64,000 nucleotides of DNA from CALREJ01 sp964533375 (lineage in GTDB: Bacteria; Patescibacteriota; Gracilibacteria; Peribacterales; Peribacteraceae), in assembly GCA_964533375.1 (NCBI GenBank), contig CAZHLW010000003.1, forward strand, positions 20,343 through 84,342, read 5' to 3'. This document shows positions 62,831-64,000 of this stretch, one piece after another. The position numbers and the translations under genes are program-made. The number at the start of each line of letters is the position of its first letter. The first letter of the stretch is position 1. Under the pieces are notes generated by a model. It had not been told where the DNA came from, searched no databases, and saw only the letters and a list, made by a program, of their open reading frames with translations.

Positions 62831-63455
62831 AGTTCGTCGCTGTGGGCGCTTGGAACTGATCAGCCTGTTATCCCTAGAGTAACTTTTATCCGTTGAGCGA
62901 CAACCCACCCACGTGGGAAGAGCATATAAATATACTCAGGTTGCCGGATCACTATCGCCGACTTTCGTCTCTGCTCGGCATGTCTGCCTCACAGTTAGGC
63001 TCACTTGTGCGATTACACGACTATACCGATTTCCATCCGGTACTAGTGAACCATTGCGCGCCTCCGTTACATTTTAGGAGGCAACCGCCCCAGTTAAACT
63101 ACCCAGCAAGCACGGTCCCCTGCTCCGTTTCAGAGACAGGGTGAGTATCGTCAGAATACGAGGGTGGTATCTCAACGGCCCCTCCACCCAGACCAAAGTC
63201 CGGGCTTCAAAGGGTCCCACCTATCCTGCGCACGCAAACTAACAATACAATGCCAGCGTATAGTAAAGCTTCATAGGGTCTTTTCGTCCTTCCGTGATCA
63301 AGACGGCATTTGCACCGTCATTGAAATTTCACCGGGCCTTGCGTCGAGACAGTGCTCAGATCGTTATACCATTCGTGCGGGTCGGAACTTCATGTGAATT
63401 TCCCCTGATGGTTAGTCAGGACCCTACTAAGTAGGGCGCACGGAAACCGATTTGT

Positions 63456-63480
63456 CACATCGAGCGTAGTCGAGATGTAG
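63456..63480. repeat. Palindrome in peripheral part of the intron
   Basis: CACATCGAGCGTAGTCGAGA then TGTAG: CATCGA...TCGAGATG arms. Related in form (GAGCnnAGTCGA) to the repeats between ribosomal genes. Confidence 0.5.
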
Positions 63481-63709
63481 ACAACGTTTGTTTTACTGCG
63501 AGCGATTTTCGCACCTCATGTCGCCATGAGGATCGGACTATATCATCATCCTTTTGAGGGGATGCATCGCGTGTAGTCTCTGAGGAGCTCCCGCATGCGT
63601 GGGATTTCCTGCTGATTGTCCGCACTCCGTACCTTGCGGCGTAGGAGATACTCGGATGTTCCAGCATATAGCGATGTTTCTCACTGTTTTACCAGTGGCA
63701 TCTCCGCTC

Positions 63710-63731
63710 ATCCTGAGCTTTCGCAAAGGAT
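63710..63731. repeat. Second palindrome in the intron
   Basis: ATCCTGAGCTTTCGCAAAGG AT, with arms ATCCT/AGGAT and the CCTGAGC...CGnAAGG signature. Confidence 0.5.
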
Positions 63732-63950
63732 AGGGAGATCTCAACGAACTGAACAGTTACACACGATGTGTAACCAATTGAATTAACTTAGCAATATTGA
63801 ATCGAAATTTGCTCCGATGCACCACGTTGAGTGCACCGTACATCTCCTGTCTAGAGATGGACTGTTTGTACGAGAATTCCCCAGTGCTCACAGTTACCTG
63901 TGATGCGGGCAAGCGTGCCATGAACCTGAAATGGTTCGTGGTTGCCGACC

Positions 63951-64000
<50 letters not shown>

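Larger units (their letters stand above)
63391..63950 (-). other. Group I intron in 23S rRNA (L1951 site)
   Basis: 560 nt separate CTTGTCGGGT from AAGTTCCGACC, which are contiguous in ordinary 23S rRNA (after U1951 in E. coli numbering). The 5' exon ends in U and the intron ends in G, as group I introns require. Core elements on the minus strand: ATCAGCAGGAAATCC (P4/J/P6 side, 63602-63616), AGAGACTA (P7 5', 63574-63581), P8 pairing CATCC/GGATG, TATAGTCC (P7 3', 63535-63542), and a P9 hairpin CTCATGGCGACATGAG (63515-63530). No homing endonuclease frame is present. Two palindromes (63456-63480, 63710-63731) look like inserted dispersed repeats in peripheral stems. Confidence 0.9.

Noticed and set aside
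63391..63950. Homing endonuclease (LAGLIDADG) gene inside the intron
   Set aside because: The longest frames there are about 70 residues, show no LAGLIDADG or HNH motif, and overlap the catalytic core.

Overview
The window looks like a piece of a Candidate Phyla Radiation (Patescibacteria) chromosome, most plausibly of the Peregrinibacteria/Peribacteria type. That is an inference; no marker tree could be run. Reasons: a single-copy-style S10/spc ribosomal cluster with no rpmD (L30), an intron-bearing 23S rRNA gene, SLH-domain envelope proteins, very large Cys/Ser-rich secreted proteins, and almost no Shine-Dalgarno motifs. TGA is a normal stop codon (many ATGA overlaps), so this is not a UGA-recoded lineage.

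Layout. 1-770: a membrane-anchored TPR-like protein. 858-13562, minus strand: one long ribosomal protein array from rplC to rplO, then secY and a small Cys-containing ORF. It is driven by a good promoter at 13656-13684. It is broken at the rpmD position by a small unknown gene and by an oppositely oriented SLH-CAP secreted protein with its own promoter. 13771-21203: a glycan/cell-surface cluster (methyltransferases, SGNH hydrolase, GT4, SDR, hexapeptide acyltransferase, WbsX-like protein). 21392-22464: a tiny Gly/Asn-rich ORF, a structured non-coding stretch and a Lys-rich membrane protein. 22534-24649: an SLH protein ending in eleven CYYD...C repeats, with a DsbA-like oxidoreductase upstream. 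24887-27019: lysyl-tRNA synthetase fused to an HD domain. 27105-37333: a second glycan cluster (GT4, GT2, a methyltransferase-GT fusion, an ABC-2 polysaccharide exporter, two GT-C membrane glycosyltransferases). 37341-53925, minus strand: five tandem paralogous giant proteins (about 970-1150 aa each). Each has an N-terminal membrane segment, Cys-rich modules, mucin-like Ser/Arg tracts, CGNG...EECDDG repeats and a shared C-terminal tripartite tail (PPxxTA[ST]GPAT, hydrophobic segment, Arg/Lys cluster). 54012-61908: a beta-CASP nuclease, an RsuA-type pseudouridine synthase, an SLH protein, a methyltransferase coupled to a sensor kinase, a secreted protein and an unknown protein. 62055-64000, minus strand: 5S rRNA and the 3' part of 23S rRNA, interrupted by a 560-nt group I intron at the L1951 site.

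How it may fit together (inference): the glycosyltransferases, ABC exporter and GT-C enzymes could build and attach glycans to the Ser-rich tracts of the five giant surface proteins. The DsbA-like protein could oxidise their many cysteines, and the common C-terminal tail could anchor or sort them. This surface glycoprotein system is the strongest candidate for something undescribed.

Two genome-wide signals stand out. Many genes have a -10 hexamer only 6-10 nt before the start codon (leaderless mRNAs), and ribosomal genes lack Shine-Dalgarno sequences. Several families of short dispersed palindromic or heptamer-repeat elements sit between genes, inside the intron, and in frame within rplV, rpmC and lysS.
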